Positions 1 to 8,585 of a stretch of DNA of 64,000 nt are shown here, one piece after another. Origin of the DNA: Cryobacterium melibiosiphilum (GTDB lineage: Bacteria > Actinomycetota > Actinomycetes > Actinomycetales > Microbacteriaceae). Each line of letters starts with the position of its first letter. Position 1 is the stretch's first letter. The notes below the pieces were generated by a model. It was not told the origin of the DNA. It saw only the letters and a list, made by a program, of their open reading frames with translations, and did no database searches. Location: NCBI RefSeq assembly GCF_003602235.1, contig NZ_QZVS01000090.1:82689-146688 (forward strand), read 5' to 3'. A program made the translations under genes and the position numbers.

Positions 1-1040
1 ATCGCCCAGGCGACGGCCGCGATCGGCACCGCGACGACGGCACCGACGATGCCTCCGACAATAGTTCCGCCGGTCAGTGCCACCAGGATGACGAGCGGAT
101 GCAGGTTGAGCGACTGTGCCATCACCACCGGCTGCAGGAAGTTGCCCTCGAGCTGGTTGACCGCAACGACGATGATGATCACGATCAGGGCGGTGATCGG
201 GCCGCTCGCCACCAGGGCCACGAGTGCGGCGAGGATCCCCGCGGCGGTGGCACCGATGAGCGGGATGAAGGCGCCGAGGAAGACGATGACAGCCAGCGGC
301 AGCGCGAGGGGAACCTGCAGGATGGCCAGGCCGATGCCGATGAAGAGCGCGTCGACGAAGGCGATGATCGCGGTGCCGCGCACGTACCCGCCGAGCACTC
401 CGACCGAGGTGGTGCCGATGCGGCGACCGCGGGCGAGGCGCTCGCCGTGGAAGGGCTTGAGGAAGAAGGCCCAGATCTTGTCGCCGTCTTTGAGGAAGAA
501 GAAAAGGATCACGATCAGCAGCACGGCGGAGGTGATGATCTCGATGACGGCCGTGGCGCCGGCGAGGGCGCCGGTGCCGAACTGGCTGCTCGTGACGAAG
601 TCCACGACCGCGTCGCGCACGCCGTTGATCTGCTCTTCATTGATCGGGATCGGCCCCTGCATCACGAAGTCGATGAGCTTGTCGATGCCGTCGGTGGCAG
701 CCACGGCGAGCTCGTCGAATTGGTCCTGCACGGCGAAGACGATGAGGGTGATGATGCCGCCGAGGATACCGATGACGGCGAGCAGCGTGATCCACGTCGC
801 CAGGATCGCTGCCATGCCGCGCCGCCGAAGCACGTTGACGATCGGGCTGAGGGCCGCAGCGAGAATGATGGCGAGCAGCACCGGGATGACGACGAGCTTG
901 AGCTGCACCATGCCGTAGATGACCACGGCCGCGAGCGCGATGACGAGCAGAATCTGCCCGCTGCGCAGGCCCAACCAGCCCAGGTTGTCGGTGAGGGTCG
1001 TGCGCGGGACCGCCGGAGTCGTGGGTTCTTTTGCTCGCAT
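1..1040 (-). CDS. AI-2E family transporter, C-terminus cut by window edge
   Basis: This is an integral membrane protein of the AI-2E/PerM transporter family (PF01594), of which about 346 residues are present; the 3' end lies beyond base 1. Two hydrophobic helices follow a short polar N-terminus, then comes a soluble loop, then a block of four to five helices with the family-type segment FFFLKDGDK and the late helix pair ending GGIVGAVVAVPIAAVAWA. Family members export small molecules or ions; the substrate cannot be read from sequence. The ATG at 1038-1040 is preceded by TAGGCT plus six G residues, which looks like a -10 box with a leaderless start. It diverges from fdhA across 170 bp. Confidence 0.85.
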   Translation of the reverse strand, partial: MRAKEPTTPAVPRTTLTDNLGWLGLRSGQILLVIALAAVVIYGMVQLKLVVIPVLLAIILAAALSPIVNVLRRRGMAAILATWITLLAVIGILGGIITLIVFAVQDQFDELAVAATDGIDKLIDFVMQGPIPINEEQINGVRDAVVDFVTSSQFGTGALAGATAVIEIITSAVLLIVILFFFLKDGDKIWAFFLKPFHGERLARGRRIGTTSVGVLGGYVRGTAIIAFVDALFIGIGLAILQVPLALPLAVIVFLGAFIPLIGATAAGILAALVALVASGPITALIVIIIVVAVNQLEGNFLQPVVMAQSLNLHPLVILVALTGGTIVGGIVGAVVAVPIAAVAWA

Positions 1041-1152
1041 CCCCCCAGCCTAGACACCTCCTGTGAGCCCCTTGTCAAGATCGAGGGTCAGGGGTCAAAT
1101 GAACGTATCCCTCCCACCACGTTTCGTGCGCACCCGCGCGCAGTGCTGTGCA

Positions 1153-1194
1153 CCAACGATGTCCTGCTCCAACGATGTCCTGCTCCAACGATGT
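1153..1194. repeat. 16-bp tandem repeat in fdhA leader
   Basis: The unit CCAACGATGTCCTGCT occurs at 1153-1168 and 1169-1184 with a partial third copy (CCAACGATGT) at 1185-1194. It ends just before the fdhA Shine-Dalgarno AGGAGG (1199-1204), so copy number would change the untranslated leader or promoter spacing. Confidence 0.8.
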
Positions 1195-1210
1195 ATCTAG
1201 GAGGATACAA

Positions 1211-2434
1211 ATGACAGGAAACATTGCAGTCGCTTACAAGGGTCCGGGCAAGGTCGAGGTCATCGACATCGACTACCCGAGCTTCGAATTGAAGGACGGA
1301 CCGGGTGTCAACCCGGCGAACATCGGCCGGAAGGTGCCGCACGGCGTCATCCTGAAGACCGTGACCACCAACATCTGCGGATCTGACCAGCACATGGTTC
1401 GCGGTCGCACCACTGCCCCGAAAGACCTCGTGCTCGGGCACGAGATCACCGGCGAAGTCGTCGAGGTCGGCCCCGACGTGGAGTTCATCAAGGTCGGCGA
1501 CATCGTCTCGGTGCCGTTCAACATCTCCTGCGGTCGCTGTCGTAACTGCAAGGAAGGCAAGACCGGCATCTGTCTCAACGTCAACCCCGACCGCCCCGGC
1601 AGCGCCTACGGTTACGTCGACATGGGCGGCTGGGTCGGCGGGCAGTCCCAGTTCGTGCTGGTGCCCTACGCCGACTGGAACCTGCTGAAGTTTCCCGACC
1701 GCGACCAGGCCCTCGAGAAGATCATGGACCTCACCATGCTCTCCGATATCTTCCCGACCGGGTTCCACGGCGCCGTGTCGGCCGGAGTCGGCGTCGGCTC
1801 GACGGTGTACATCGCGGGAGCCGGGCCGGTTGGCCTCGCGGCCGCGGCATCCGCTCAGCTGCTCGGAGCCGCCGTGGTCATCGTGGGCGACCTCAACGAA
1901 GATCGCCTCGCCCAGGCCCGCAGCTTCGGCTGCCAGACCGTCAACCTGACCCGCGGCGAGCCGCAAGACCAGATCGAGCAGATTCTCGGTGTTCCGGAGG
2001 TCGACGCTGCCGTCGACGCCGTGGGCTTCGAGGCTCACGGTCACGGCAAGAACTCGGGGACGGAGCAGCCCGCCGCCGTGCTCAACTCCCTGATGTCGAT
2101 CACCGCGGCCGGTGGCGCGATGGGTATCCCCGGCCTGTACGTGACCGGCGACCCGGGAGCGAAGGACAAGGCAGCCCAGGAGGGCTCGCTGTCGCTGCGG
2201 CTGGGCCTCGGCTGGGCGAAGTCGCTCTCGTTCACGACCGGCCAGTGCCCCGTCATGCGCTACAACCGCAAGCTCATGATGGCGATCCTGAACGACAAGG
2301 TTCAGATCGCGCAGGCCGTCAACGCGAAGGCCATTCCGATCGAGGACGCTCCGCGGGGCTACGCCGAGTTTGATGCCGGCGCGGCCACCAAGTACGTGCT
2401 CGATCCGAACGGCTACGTGCTGAACCAGAAGTAG
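1211..2434 (+). CDS. fdhA: Glutathione-independent formaldehyde dehydrogenase
   Basis: This zinc-dependent medium-chain dehydrogenase (407 aa) resembles Pseudomonas putida FdhA along its length and would oxidise formaldehyde to formate with bound NAD, or dismutate it. Catalytic zinc ligands are visible as C56 (NICGSDQH) and H77 (LGHEITGE). The structural zinc loop has four cysteines, C107, C110, C113 and C121. The nucleotide-binding glycine motif is GAGPVGLAA near residue 200. The start is set by AGGAGG at 1199-1204, six bases upstream of ATG; a longer in-frame ATG at 1148 only reads the leader repeat. It is a single gene followed by a strong terminator. Role: formaldehyde detoxification or C1 dissimilation. 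Confidence 0.9.
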   Translation: MTGNIAVAYKGPGKVEVIDIDYPSFELKDGPGVNPANIGRKVPHGVILKTVTTNICGSDQHMVRGRTTAPKDLVLGHEITGEVVEVGPDVEFIKVGDIVSVPFNISCGRCRNCKEGKTGICLNVNPDRPGSAYGYVDMGGWVGGQSQFVLVPYADWNLLKFPDRDQALEKIMDLTMLSDIFPTGFHGAVSAGVGVGSTVYIAGAGPVGLAAAASAQLLGAAVVIVGDLNEDRLAQARSFGCQTVNLTRGEPQDQIEQILGVPEVDAAVDAVGFEAHGHGKNSGTEQPAAVLNSLMSITAAGGAMGIPGLYVTGDPGAKDKAAQEGSLSLRLGLGWAKSLSFTTGQCPVMRYNRKLMMAILNDKVQIAQAVNAKAIPIEDAPRGYAEFDAGAATKYVLDPNGYVLNQK

Positions 2435-2465
2435 GTTGCCACCACGCCGACAGTGAGCCGGTCGA

Positions 2466-2504
2466 CGGGCCGACCCGGGGCATCGCCCCTGGTCGGCCCG
2501 TTTT
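2466..2504 (+). terminator. Intrinsic terminator of fdhA
   Basis: CGGGCCGACC (2466-2475) pairs perfectly with GGTCGGCCCG (2491-2500), with an inner GGGG/CCCC pairing, followed by TTTT. It lies 31 bases after the fdhA stop and before the convergent LLM gene. Confidence 0.85.
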
Positions 2505-2513
2505 CCTGCGCGC

Positions 2514-3443
2514 CTATTCGGGCGTGGGTGGATCGGTGAGGCCGTAGACCAGGCTGCGGTTCGGCGTGACGAAGCGGGCGGCGACCTCGTCGAGAACGTC
2601 GTCGCTGCCGGCATGGATTCCCCCAGCGCGCGGCCAGTGGCTGATCACGTCACTGAATCCGAGCTCGGCGGCGCGTCCCACCGCGTCGTCGAAGGCAGCC
2701 AGGCTCTGCAACGAGTAGCTGCCGCCGCTGTCGAGGGACAGGTACCGGTCGATGCTGGCCAGCGTGCGCCCGTCGGCACCGGCGACATCTTCCAGTCGCC
2801 GCAGCAGGTCGCGCACGCTCGACCACCACTCGTCGCCGGTGACGCCGTCGCGCCCCGTGGTCACCCAGCCCTGGCCGAAGGTGCTGGCCAGGCGCAGGCC
2901 CTTCGGTCCGTTCGCGGCGATCACGAACGGCAGGCGCGGTGCCTGCGACGGGTGCCCGACCATGCGCGCGTTGACCGCGGTGAACCAGTCACCGGTGAAA
3001 CTCATGCCGCCGGACCCCGCTTCCTCGAAACGCAGCAGCTTGTCGAGGCCGGTCACGAATTCCGCGAAGCGGGCGTGACGCTCGGCGGAGGTGTAGCCCG
3101 GCTGGCCGAGCACCGACGCGTCGAACCCGGTGCCCCCGGAGCCGACGCCGAGCAGAAACCGGCCCCCGGACACGTCATCGATCGTCGCGATGTCCTTGGC
3201 AAACGGCACGGGATGTCGAAAATTGGGCGATGCGACAAAGGTTCCCAGACGAATGTGCCGCGTGACCGCGGCAGCGGCCGTGAGGGTTGGCACGGTCGCC
3301 TGCCAAGGCTCGTCGGCGAGAGTTCGCCACGACAGGTGGTCGTAGGTCCAGGCGTGGGCGAACCCATATTCTTCGGCACGCTGCCACGTCGCGCGGGCGT
3401 CCTGCCAGGCGTCCTGGGGCAGGATGACAATTCCATAGCGCAT
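2514..3443 (-). CDS. LLM class flavin-dependent oxidoreductase
   Basis: This 309-residue protein has the luciferase-like monooxygenase fold signature: N-terminal MRYGIVILPQ, the AEEYGFAHAWTYDHL segment, TRHIRLGTFVASPNFRHP, and the GGRFLLGVGSG flavin/phosphate loop near residues 97-107. Such enzymes use FMN or F420 to oxidise or reduce diverse substrates; the substrate is unknown. It is monocistronic, with a TAGACT box six bases before the ATG, suggesting a leaderless mRNA. The start is the only one that gives the complete first beta strand. It converges with fdhA. Confidence 0.85.
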   Translation of the reverse strand: MRYGIVILPQDAWQDARATWQRAEEYGFAHAWTYDHLSWRTLADEPWQATVPTLTAAAAVTRHIRLGTFVASPNFRHPVPFAKDIATIDDVSGGRFLLGVGSGGTGFDASVLGQPGYTSAERHARFAEFVTGLDKLLRFEEAGSGGMSFTGDWFTAVNARMVGHPSQAPRLPFVIAANGPKGLRLASTFGQGWVTTGRDGVTGDEWWSSVRDLLRRLEDVAGADGRTLASIDRYLSLDSGGSYSLQSLAAFDDAVGRAAELGFSDVISHWPRAGGIHAGSDDVLDEVAARFVTPNRSLVYGLTDPPTPE

Positions 3444-3518
3444 GACGCGAGTCTACGAGCCGGTGCCCGGCCCGAAAAGTTCTGGTGCTGTGTCGGTGGT
3501 TGCTGGCAGACTCTGGCC

Positions 3519-4634
3519 ATGACTGGCACAGGCTCCCCCTCCCCGGAATTTCGACCCCACCGCTGCGGCATCGTGCCGCCGTATCTGCTGCAACGGCTGG
3601 CCCAACTCGATGATCCCCGGTTCGCCGCCGCGACCGAGGCCGCCCGTCACTCTCTGCTGCAGGACACGCCTGTGCGCGAGCATCGTGCCCTGCTGGGCGA
3701 GGCGGTCAAGCCCCCGGTGCGCGCGGCTGCCGGTCGAGTGCCCGGGACCCCACACCGCACCATCTCCGATGCCGCACGGCTGACCCGACTGCCCGGGCGC
3801 CGGGTGCGCACCGAGGGCCAACCCGCGCTGACGGATGTCGCGGCCAACGAAGCGTACGACGGCCTCGGCCAGACCCAGGCCCTGTTCTGGACGGTTTTCG
3901 GCCGGGACTCCATCAACGGCGTCGGCCTGCCCCTCGATGCCACCGTGCACTACGGCCGGCAGTACGACAACGCGTTCTGGGACGGGGAGCGCATGGTGTT
4001 CGGCGATGGTGACGGCCAGGTCTTCACCCGTTTCACCGTGTCACTCTCGGTGATCGCGCACGAGCTCACCCACGGTGTCACGGAGTTCACGGCCGCCCTC
4101 GCGTACGAGGGCCAGTCCGGGGCGCTCAACGAGTCCGTGTCCGACGTGTTTGGCTGCCTCGTCGAGCAACACACGCGTGGGCAGAATGTGACCGAGGCGA
4201 GCTGGCTGGTCGGCGAGGGCCTCTTCACCGACCAGGTGCAGGGCCTGGCCCTGCGTTCGCTGCGCGCCCCGGGCACAGCGTACGACGATGACGTGCTGGG
4301 CGAAGACCCGCAACCCGACCATATGTCGGGCTTCATCGTCACCGACGACGACAACGGGGGCGTGCACCTCAACTCAGGAATCCCGAACCGTGCGTTCTAC
4401 CTCGTTGCGGAGGCCCTCGGGGGTTATGCCTGGGAGCGGGCCGGCCGGATCTGGTTCGATACCCTCACGGGCGGGCTGCTGCGCCGCCACACGGATTTCG
4501 TCAGCTTCGCCGAAGCCACCCTCACGTGTGCCGCAGATCGGTACGGCTCCGACTCCGCCGAGTGGGCCGGGGTGCAGTCGGCCTGGAACCGGGTTGGGGT
4601 GGAGACCGCTGCGGGGGGTAACATCGCTGCATGA
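3519..4634 (+). CDS. Protealysin-like M4 metallopeptidase
   Basis: This zinc protease of family M4 (371 aa) has HELTH at 181-185 with the third zinc ligand E205 in GALNESVSDVFG; the transition-state His lies in the later GGVHLNSGI segment. The N-terminus lacks a signal peptide and instead carries RCGIVPPYLL (about 15-24), the cysteine plus PPL motif of the short protealysin propeptide, which is removed on maturation. The protein is therefore protealysin-type rather than secreted thermolysin-type. The ATG at 3519 follows CAGACT by six bases; further upstream reading runs antisense to the LLM gene. The stop overlaps the emfourin start (ATGA, 4631-4634), so synthesis of protease and inhibitor is coupled. 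Confidence 0.9.
   Translation: MTGTGSPSPEFRPHRCGIVPPYLLQRLAQLDDPRFAAATEAARHSLLQDTPVREHRALLGEAVKPPVRAAAGRVPGTPHRTISDAARLTRLPGRRVRTEGQPALTDVAANEAYDGLGQTQALFWTVFGRDSINGVGLPLDATVHYGRQYDNAFWDGERMVFGDGDGQVFTRFTVSLSVIAHELTHGVTEFTAALAYEGQSGALNESVSDVFGCLVEQHTRGQNVTEASWLVGEGLFTDQVQGLALRSLRAPGTAYDDDVLGEDPQPDHMSGFIVTDDDNGGVHLNSGIPNRAFYLVAEALGGYAWERAGRIWFDTLTGGLLRRHTDFVSFAEATLTCAADRYGSDSAEWAGVQSAWNRVGVETAAGGNIAA
4619..4624 (+). promoter_or_regulatory. Candidate internal -10 box for emfourin
   Basis: TAACAT lies exactly six bases before the emfourin ATG (4631), inside the last codons of the protease gene. This matches the -10/start spacing of leaderless genes elsewhere in the window. No convincing -35 is visible. 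Confidence 0.45.
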
Positions 4635-4900
4635 AAGTGATCGTCTCCCGGAGCGGCGGAACCGCCGGCATCCGTCTCACCTGGGAGGTACGTGTCGACG
4701 AGCAGGCCGACGCGCTCAACTGGGCCGATTTTCTCGGCTCGCTGCCGTGGAACGACGTGACCGACAGCGAGCCCGTGCCCGACCGGTACCTCTACCGCAT
4801 CCGCTGCGCCCCACACGAAGTGGTACTCGCCGAACCCGAAGTCAACGGCCCCTGGCGGGACCTGATCGACCGCGTGCAGGCGGCCAACGGCCGCATGTAG
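4631..4900 (+). CDS. Emfourin-like protealysin inhibitor
   Basis: This small soluble protein (89 aa, no signal peptide) begins MKVIVSRSGGTAGIRLTWEV, resembling emfourin, the slow tight-binding inhibitor encoded next to protealysin in Serratia. Its position directly downstream of, and overlapping, an M4 protease gene with a PPL propeptide is the characteristic gene pair. The inferred role is to hold the intracellular or exported protease in check. Translation can be coupled through the ATGA overlap; a separate promoter at 4619-4624 may give inhibitor without protease. Identification rests on context plus the N-terminal pattern, since the family is divergent. Confidence 0.8.
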   Translation: MKVIVSRSGGTAGIRLTWEVRVDEQADALNWADFLGSLPWNDVTDSEPVPDRYLYRIRCAPHEVVLAEPEVNGPWRDLIDRVQAANGRM

Positions 4901-4913
4901 CGCGGGTTAACCT

Positions 4914-4976
4914 CCGCGAGAGCGGGTGAATCGTCGGTTGGCCGGTGCCAGAACGACGTTTCACCCGCTCTCGCGG
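4914..4976. terminator. Long palindrome between convergent emfourin and pdhC
   Basis: CCGCGAGAGCGGGTGAA (4914-4930) is the exact reverse complement of 4960-4976, with an inner CGTCG/CGACG pairing. There is no T tract. It sits alone in the 92-bp gap between convergent genes, so a bidirectional terminator is likely. Confidence 0.6.
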
Positions 4977-4992
4977 CAATTCAGGTCGTGCT

Positions 4993-6294
4993 TTAGATGA
5001 CGATGCGCAGCGGTTCTTCGAGCAGCTTCGTCAGGTCGCGCAGGAACCCCGCGGCCACGGCCCCGTCGAGAACACGGTGGTCCACGGTGAGGGTGATCTT
5101 GACCTTGGGCACGGCCACCAGCACGCCGTCCCGAATGACGGGCACGTCGGTCGCCGCGCCGATGGCCAGAATCGCGGCCTCCGGCGGGTTGAGCACGGCC
5201 GTGAACGAGTCGATGCCGAACATTCCCAGGTTGCTGATCGAGAAGGTGCCGCCGGTCATGTCGGCCAGCCCGAGCGATCCGGTGCGCGCCTTGCCGGCCA
5301 GCGCCACACTCTCACCGGCGATCGTCGCGAGCGACTTGGTGTCGGTGTCGCGGATCACAGGAACCAACAGCCCGTCATCGGTCGCCACGGCGATGCCCAC
5401 ATTGACGTGCGGGTGACGCAGGATCGCGTCGCCACCCCAGGACGCGTTGACCTCGGGGTGCTGGCGCAGCGTGACGGCCGCGGCCCGCACGAACAGGTCG
5501 TTGATGCTGACCTTCTGACCGAGGGCCGCGAGCGAAACGTTGACCTCGGCGCGGAAGGCGACGAGACGTTCCACGTCGACCACACTGGTGAGGAAGAAGT
5601 GCGGAACGGCCTGGCTCTCGGTGAGGCGGCGCGCGGTGACCTTGCGAATCCGGCTGATGGCCACCACCTCGTCATCGGCTCCGGGGGTGATGACGGCCGC
5701 TGCCGGGGCAGCGGGAGCGACGACGGATGCGGCGGGTGCGGCAGGCTCAGCGGCCGTCCCGGCCTCGAGCTCCGTGATGCGCGCTTCGACGTCGGCGCGG
5801 GCGATCCGGCCCTGCGGGCCGGTCCCGGTGAGCGTTGCGATGTCGATGTTGTGCTCTTTGGCGATCTTGCGCGCGAGCGGCGAGGTGCGCAGATCCTTCG
5901 GAGCGACCGGAGCAGCGGCAGCCGGGACCGCCTCGGGCGCAGCGGGCGTCGCCGGGGCTTCCGCGGCCTTCTTCGTCGCCGGGGCGATCTTCGCGGGCGC
6001 CTCAGCGGCCGGAGCCTCGGCGGCGGGGGCTGCGGGGGCATCCGCTTCGACGATGTGGGTGCCATCTCCGATCACCGCGACGGCCTGGCCGATCGGCACG
6101 AGCGCGCCGGCCGGAACCAGCAACTGCTCGAGGATTCCGTCGTCGAAGGACTCCAGGTCCATCGTGGCCTTGTCGGTTTCGATTTCGGCGAGAACGTCAC
6201 CCTTGTGGATGGTGTCGCCAACGTTCTTCAACCAGCGGCTGAGTTCGCCCTCTTCCATGGTGTCGGAGAGGCGGGGCATGATGACTTCAGGCAT
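4993..6294 (-). CDS. pdhC: 2-oxo acid dehydrogenase E2 (dihydrolipoamide acetyltransferase)
   Basis: The protein (433 aa) transfers acetyl groups from lipoamide to CoA in the pyruvate dehydrogenase core. It has one lipoyl domain at 1-75 with K42 in ETDKATMD, an Ala/Pro-rich linker, a peripheral subunit-binding domain around 133-165 (SPLARKIAKEHNID, GRIARADV), a second Ala/Pro linker, and a catalytic domain from about 210 with HRVLDGA near the C-terminus. It is the last gene of the operon, eight bases after the E1 beta gene. A branched-chain 2-oxo acid enzyme is the alternative. No E3 (lpd) gene is in the window. Confidence 0.9.
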   Translation of the reverse strand: MPEVIMPRLSDTMEEGELSRWLKNVGDTIHKGDVLAEIETDKATMDLESFDDGILEQLLVPAGALVPIGQAVAVIGDGTHIVEADAPAAPAAEAPAAEAPAKIAPATKKAAEAPATPAAPEAVPAAAAPVAPKDLRTSPLARKIAKEHNIDIATLTGTGPQGRIARADVEARITELEAGTAAEPAAPAASVVAPAAPAAAVITPGADDEVVAISRIRKVTARRLTESQAVPHFFLTSVVDVERLVAFRAEVNVSLAALGQKVSINDLFVRAAAVTLRQHPEVNASWGGDAILRHPHVNVGIAVATDDGLLVPVIRDTDTKSLATIAGESVALAGKARTGSLGLADMTGGTFSISNLGMFGIDSFTAVLNPPEAAILAIGAATDVPVIRDGVLVAVPKVKITLTVDHRVLDGAVAAGFLRDLTKLLEEPLRIVI

Positions 6295-6302
6295 GAACGT
6301 TC

Positions 6303-7334
6303 CTACTTCTCGAGCGGTGCGACATTAAGGACCTCACGCACGACCTTGGCGAGTTCGGCGGCGTGGGGCAGCGCGGCGAGCTCAAGGGTCTTGGCGTAGG
6401 GCAGGGGAACCTCGGCGGCGGCGACACGGCGCACGGGGGCGTCGAGGAAGTCGAAGACACCCTCCCCGATCGTGGCCGAAATTTCGGCGCCGATTCCGTA
6501 GCTGAGCCAGTCGTCTTCGAAAACGACCGCGTGACCGGTCTTGCGCACGGAGGCGCAGATCGTTTCGCGGTCGAGCGGACGGAGGCTGCGCAGGTCGACG
6601 ACCTCGATCGAGAGACCCTCCGCCTCGAGCTTGTGGGCAACCTCGAGGGCGGTCGTGGTGCCGCGGGAGTAGCTGACGATCGTGAGATCGGTGCCCTCCT
6701 TGACGACGGCGGCCTTGCCGATCTCGGCGATCTGTTCGCCGTCGGGCACCTCACCCTTGGAGCTGTACAGCGACAGGTTCTCGATGAAGATCACCGGGTC
6801 GTCGTCGCGGATCGCGGCGGTGAGCAGCGCCTTCGCGTCGGCCGGCGTCGACGGCGCGAGCACCTTGAGACCGGGGATGTGCGCGAACCAGACCTCGAGG
6901 TTCTGCGAGTGCGTTGCAGCGAGCTGCTGGCCGCCGCCACCGGGCATGCGGATGACCATCGGCACGGCGACCTGGCCGCCGAACATGGAACGCATCTTGG
7001 CGGCGTGGTTCACGATCTGGTCGATCGCGATCAGGCTGAAGTTGATCGTCATGATCTCGACGACCGGGCGCATGCCGATCATCGCGGCGCCGAGCGCGGC
7101 GCCGACGAATCCTTCTTCGGCGATCGGGGCGTCGACAACGCGGTCCGGGCCGAATTCGGTGAGCAATCCCGCGGTGATCTTGTAGGAGCCTTCGAAGACT
7201 CCGATTTCCTCGCCGATCAGAAAGACGTTCTCGTCGTGCAGAAGTTCGGCGCGCAGGGTCTCGTTGAGGGCCTGGCGGTAGGTGATGACGCGGGTGGCGG
7301 GCGGGTCAGTGACCGGCGCGGCTTCGATACTCAT
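6303..7334 (-). CDS. pdhB: Pyruvate dehydrogenase E1 component, beta subunit
   Basis: This 343-residue transketolase-like protein forms the thiamine diphosphate active site together with the alpha subunit. Recognisable blocks are TYRQALNETLRAELLHDENVF, GEEIGVFEGSYK, the VDAPIAEEGFVGAALGAAMIGMRP segment and FFEDDW-like VVFEDDWLSYGIGAE in the C-terminal transketolase domain. The ATG overlaps the alpha-subunit stop in an ATGA quartet (7331-7334), as expected for a strict 1:1 complex. The gene lies in the pdhA-pdhB-pdhC operon. Confidence 0.9.
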   Translation of the reverse strand: MSIEAAPVTDPPATRVITYRQALNETLRAELLHDENVFLIGEEIGVFEGSYKITAGLLTEFGPDRVVDAPIAEEGFVGAALGAAMIGMRPVVEIMTINFSLIAIDQIVNHAAKMRSMFGGQVAVPMVIRMPGGGGQQLAATHSQNLEVWFAHIPGLKVLAPSTPADAKALLTAAIRDDDPVIFIENLSLYSSKGEVPDGEQIAEIGKAAVVKEGTDLTIVSYSRGTTTALEVAHKLEAEGLSIEVVDLRSLRPLDRETICASVRKTGHAVVFEDDWLSYGIGAEISATIGEGVFDFLDAPVRRVAAAEVPLPYAKTLELAALPHAAELAKVVREVLNVAPLEK

Positions 7335-8407
7335 AGTGCTTCCATAACGGGGTCGCCGGGCAGAGCGGATGGCGCATTGGCCACGGGAGTCGCATACACG
7401 TACGCGAACAGGTCGGCAGGGTCGGGGTCGGGGCTCGCGTCACCGAACTCGACGGCGGCGTCGACGATGGCGTCGATCTCGGCGTCGATGGCGTCGGCCG
7501 CAGCATCGTCCAGGATGCCGGCCGCGATCAGCTGCGCACGGAAAACGGGCACCGGGTCGGACTTCTGGGCGATCGTGGTGTCCTCAGGCGAGCGGTAGCG
7601 CGCCGGGTCGACGACCGAGTGCCCGCGCAGGCGGTAACACATCAGCTCGAGCAGCACGGGCTGGCGTTCGGTGCGGGCACGCTCGAGGGCGGCAGCCGCC
7701 GCGTCACGAACCGCGAGCACGTCATCGCCGTCGACCCGGATGCCGGGGATGCGGTACGACGCGCCGCGCTTGTACAGGTCGGGTTCGGCCGAGGCGGCTT
7801 CGACGGTGGTGCCCATGCCGAGGCGGTTGTTGACGATCACGTAGACGATCGGCAGGTTCCACAGTCCGGCGAGGTTGAGCGCTTCGTGGAAGGCGCCGAT
7901 GTTCGTCGTGCCGTCGCCGAGCAGGCACATGACCGCGTCGGAGTCCGGTCCGGATGCCTGCTTCTGCTTGATCGCCAGGGCGACGCCGGTGGCCGGGGGA
8001 ATCTGCCCGCCGACGATGCCGTAGCCGCCGAAAAGGCGCGCCTGGCTGTCGAACATGTGCATCGAACCGCCGCGACCGCCGGACACGCCGGTGGTCTTGC
8101 CGAACAGCTCGGCCATGACCCGTCCGGGTTCGAGGTCGCGCATCAGCGCGTAGCCGTGATCCCGGTAGCCGGTGAAGAGGTAGTCGCCCGTGTTAATGGC
8201 GGCCATCAGGCCGACCACGGTCGCTTCCTCTCCCAGATTCAGGTGGCAGTAGCCGCCGATCTTCGCTCGCGCGTACATCTCACTCGATCGCAACTCGAAG
8301 TTGCGAATGAGCGACATGCTTCGGTAATACCCTCGCAGAACATCCGCGGGAGTATCGCCCGGGAATGCCTGCACTTCAGCTGTTCGTGCACGGGTTTTGG
8401 CCGCCAT
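7331..8407 (-). CDS. pdhA: Pyruvate dehydrogenase E1 component, alpha subunit
   Basis: The 358-residue alpha subunit decarboxylates pyruvate with thiamine diphosphate. It shows RDHGYALMRD, GGRGGSMHMFD, IVGGQIPPATG and the TPP-magnesium motif GDGTTNIGAFHEALNLA ending IVNN. The phospho-loop-like RLRGHSVVDPARYR lies near 260. These features fit the pyruvate/acetoin type better than branched-chain E1 alpha. Many actinobacteria rely on the homodimeric AceE, so a heterotetrameric E1 here may be an additional route, but this is inference. It is the first gene of the operon. Confidence 0.88.
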   Translation of the reverse strand: MAAKTRARTAEVQAFPGDTPADVLRGYYRSMSLIRNFELRSSEMYARAKIGGYCHLNLGEEATVVGLMAAINTGDYLFTGYRDHGYALMRDLEPGRVMAELFGKTTGVSGGRGGSMHMFDSQARLFGGYGIVGGQIPPATGVALAIKQKQASGPDSDAVMCLLGDGTTNIGAFHEALNLAGLWNLPIVYVIVNNRLGMGTTVEAASAEPDLYKRGASYRIPGIRVDGDDVLAVRDAAAAALERARTERQPVLLELMCYRLRGHSVVDPARYRSPEDTTIAQKSDPVPVFRAQLIAAGILDDAAADAIDAEIDAIVDAAVEFGDASPDPDPADLFAYVYATPVANAPSALPGDPVMEAL

Positions 8408-8455
8408 GAATCCGCCTCGCTTCCGACATAATGTCTCCGAAAAGCTTACGCCGAA

Positions 8456-8472
8456 TACTTGCCTAACAAGTA
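8456..8472. promoter_or_regulatory. Candidate operator upstream of pdhA
   Basis: TACTTG-N5-CAAGTA forms a perfect interrupted palindrome 49-65 bases upstream of the pdhA ATG. It overlaps a plausible -35 element (TTGTTA on the minus strand), with TAAGCT downstream. Regulator unknown. Confidence 0.4.
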
Positions 8473-8526
8473 CACGCGTTGCATGCGCAGAGCGTCAACG
8501 CAAGCCGACGATGGCGAACCACGAGG

Positions 8527-8559
8527 AAAAGGGCCGAGCCGCGGGTGCGACTCAGCCCT
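8527..8559 (-). terminator. Terminator of BCCT gene
   Basis: On the minus strand an imperfect GC-rich stem (AGGGCTGAGTC against GGCTCGGCCCT, loop about 8 bases) is followed by TTTT. It lies 26 bases after the transporter stop. Confidence 0.65.
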
Positions 8560-8585
8560 GATCATCCGCTGTGAGGCGGTTGAAC

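Noticed and set aside
55..1214. Plus-strand open frames across the AI-2E gene
   Set aside because: They are rich in Asp, Glu, Arg and Gly, typical of antisense reading of a high-GC gene, while the minus strand gives a clear membrane protein.
2613..3518. Upstream extension of the M4 protease
   Set aside because: It is antisense to the LLM gene; the PPL propeptide motif fits a start at 3519.
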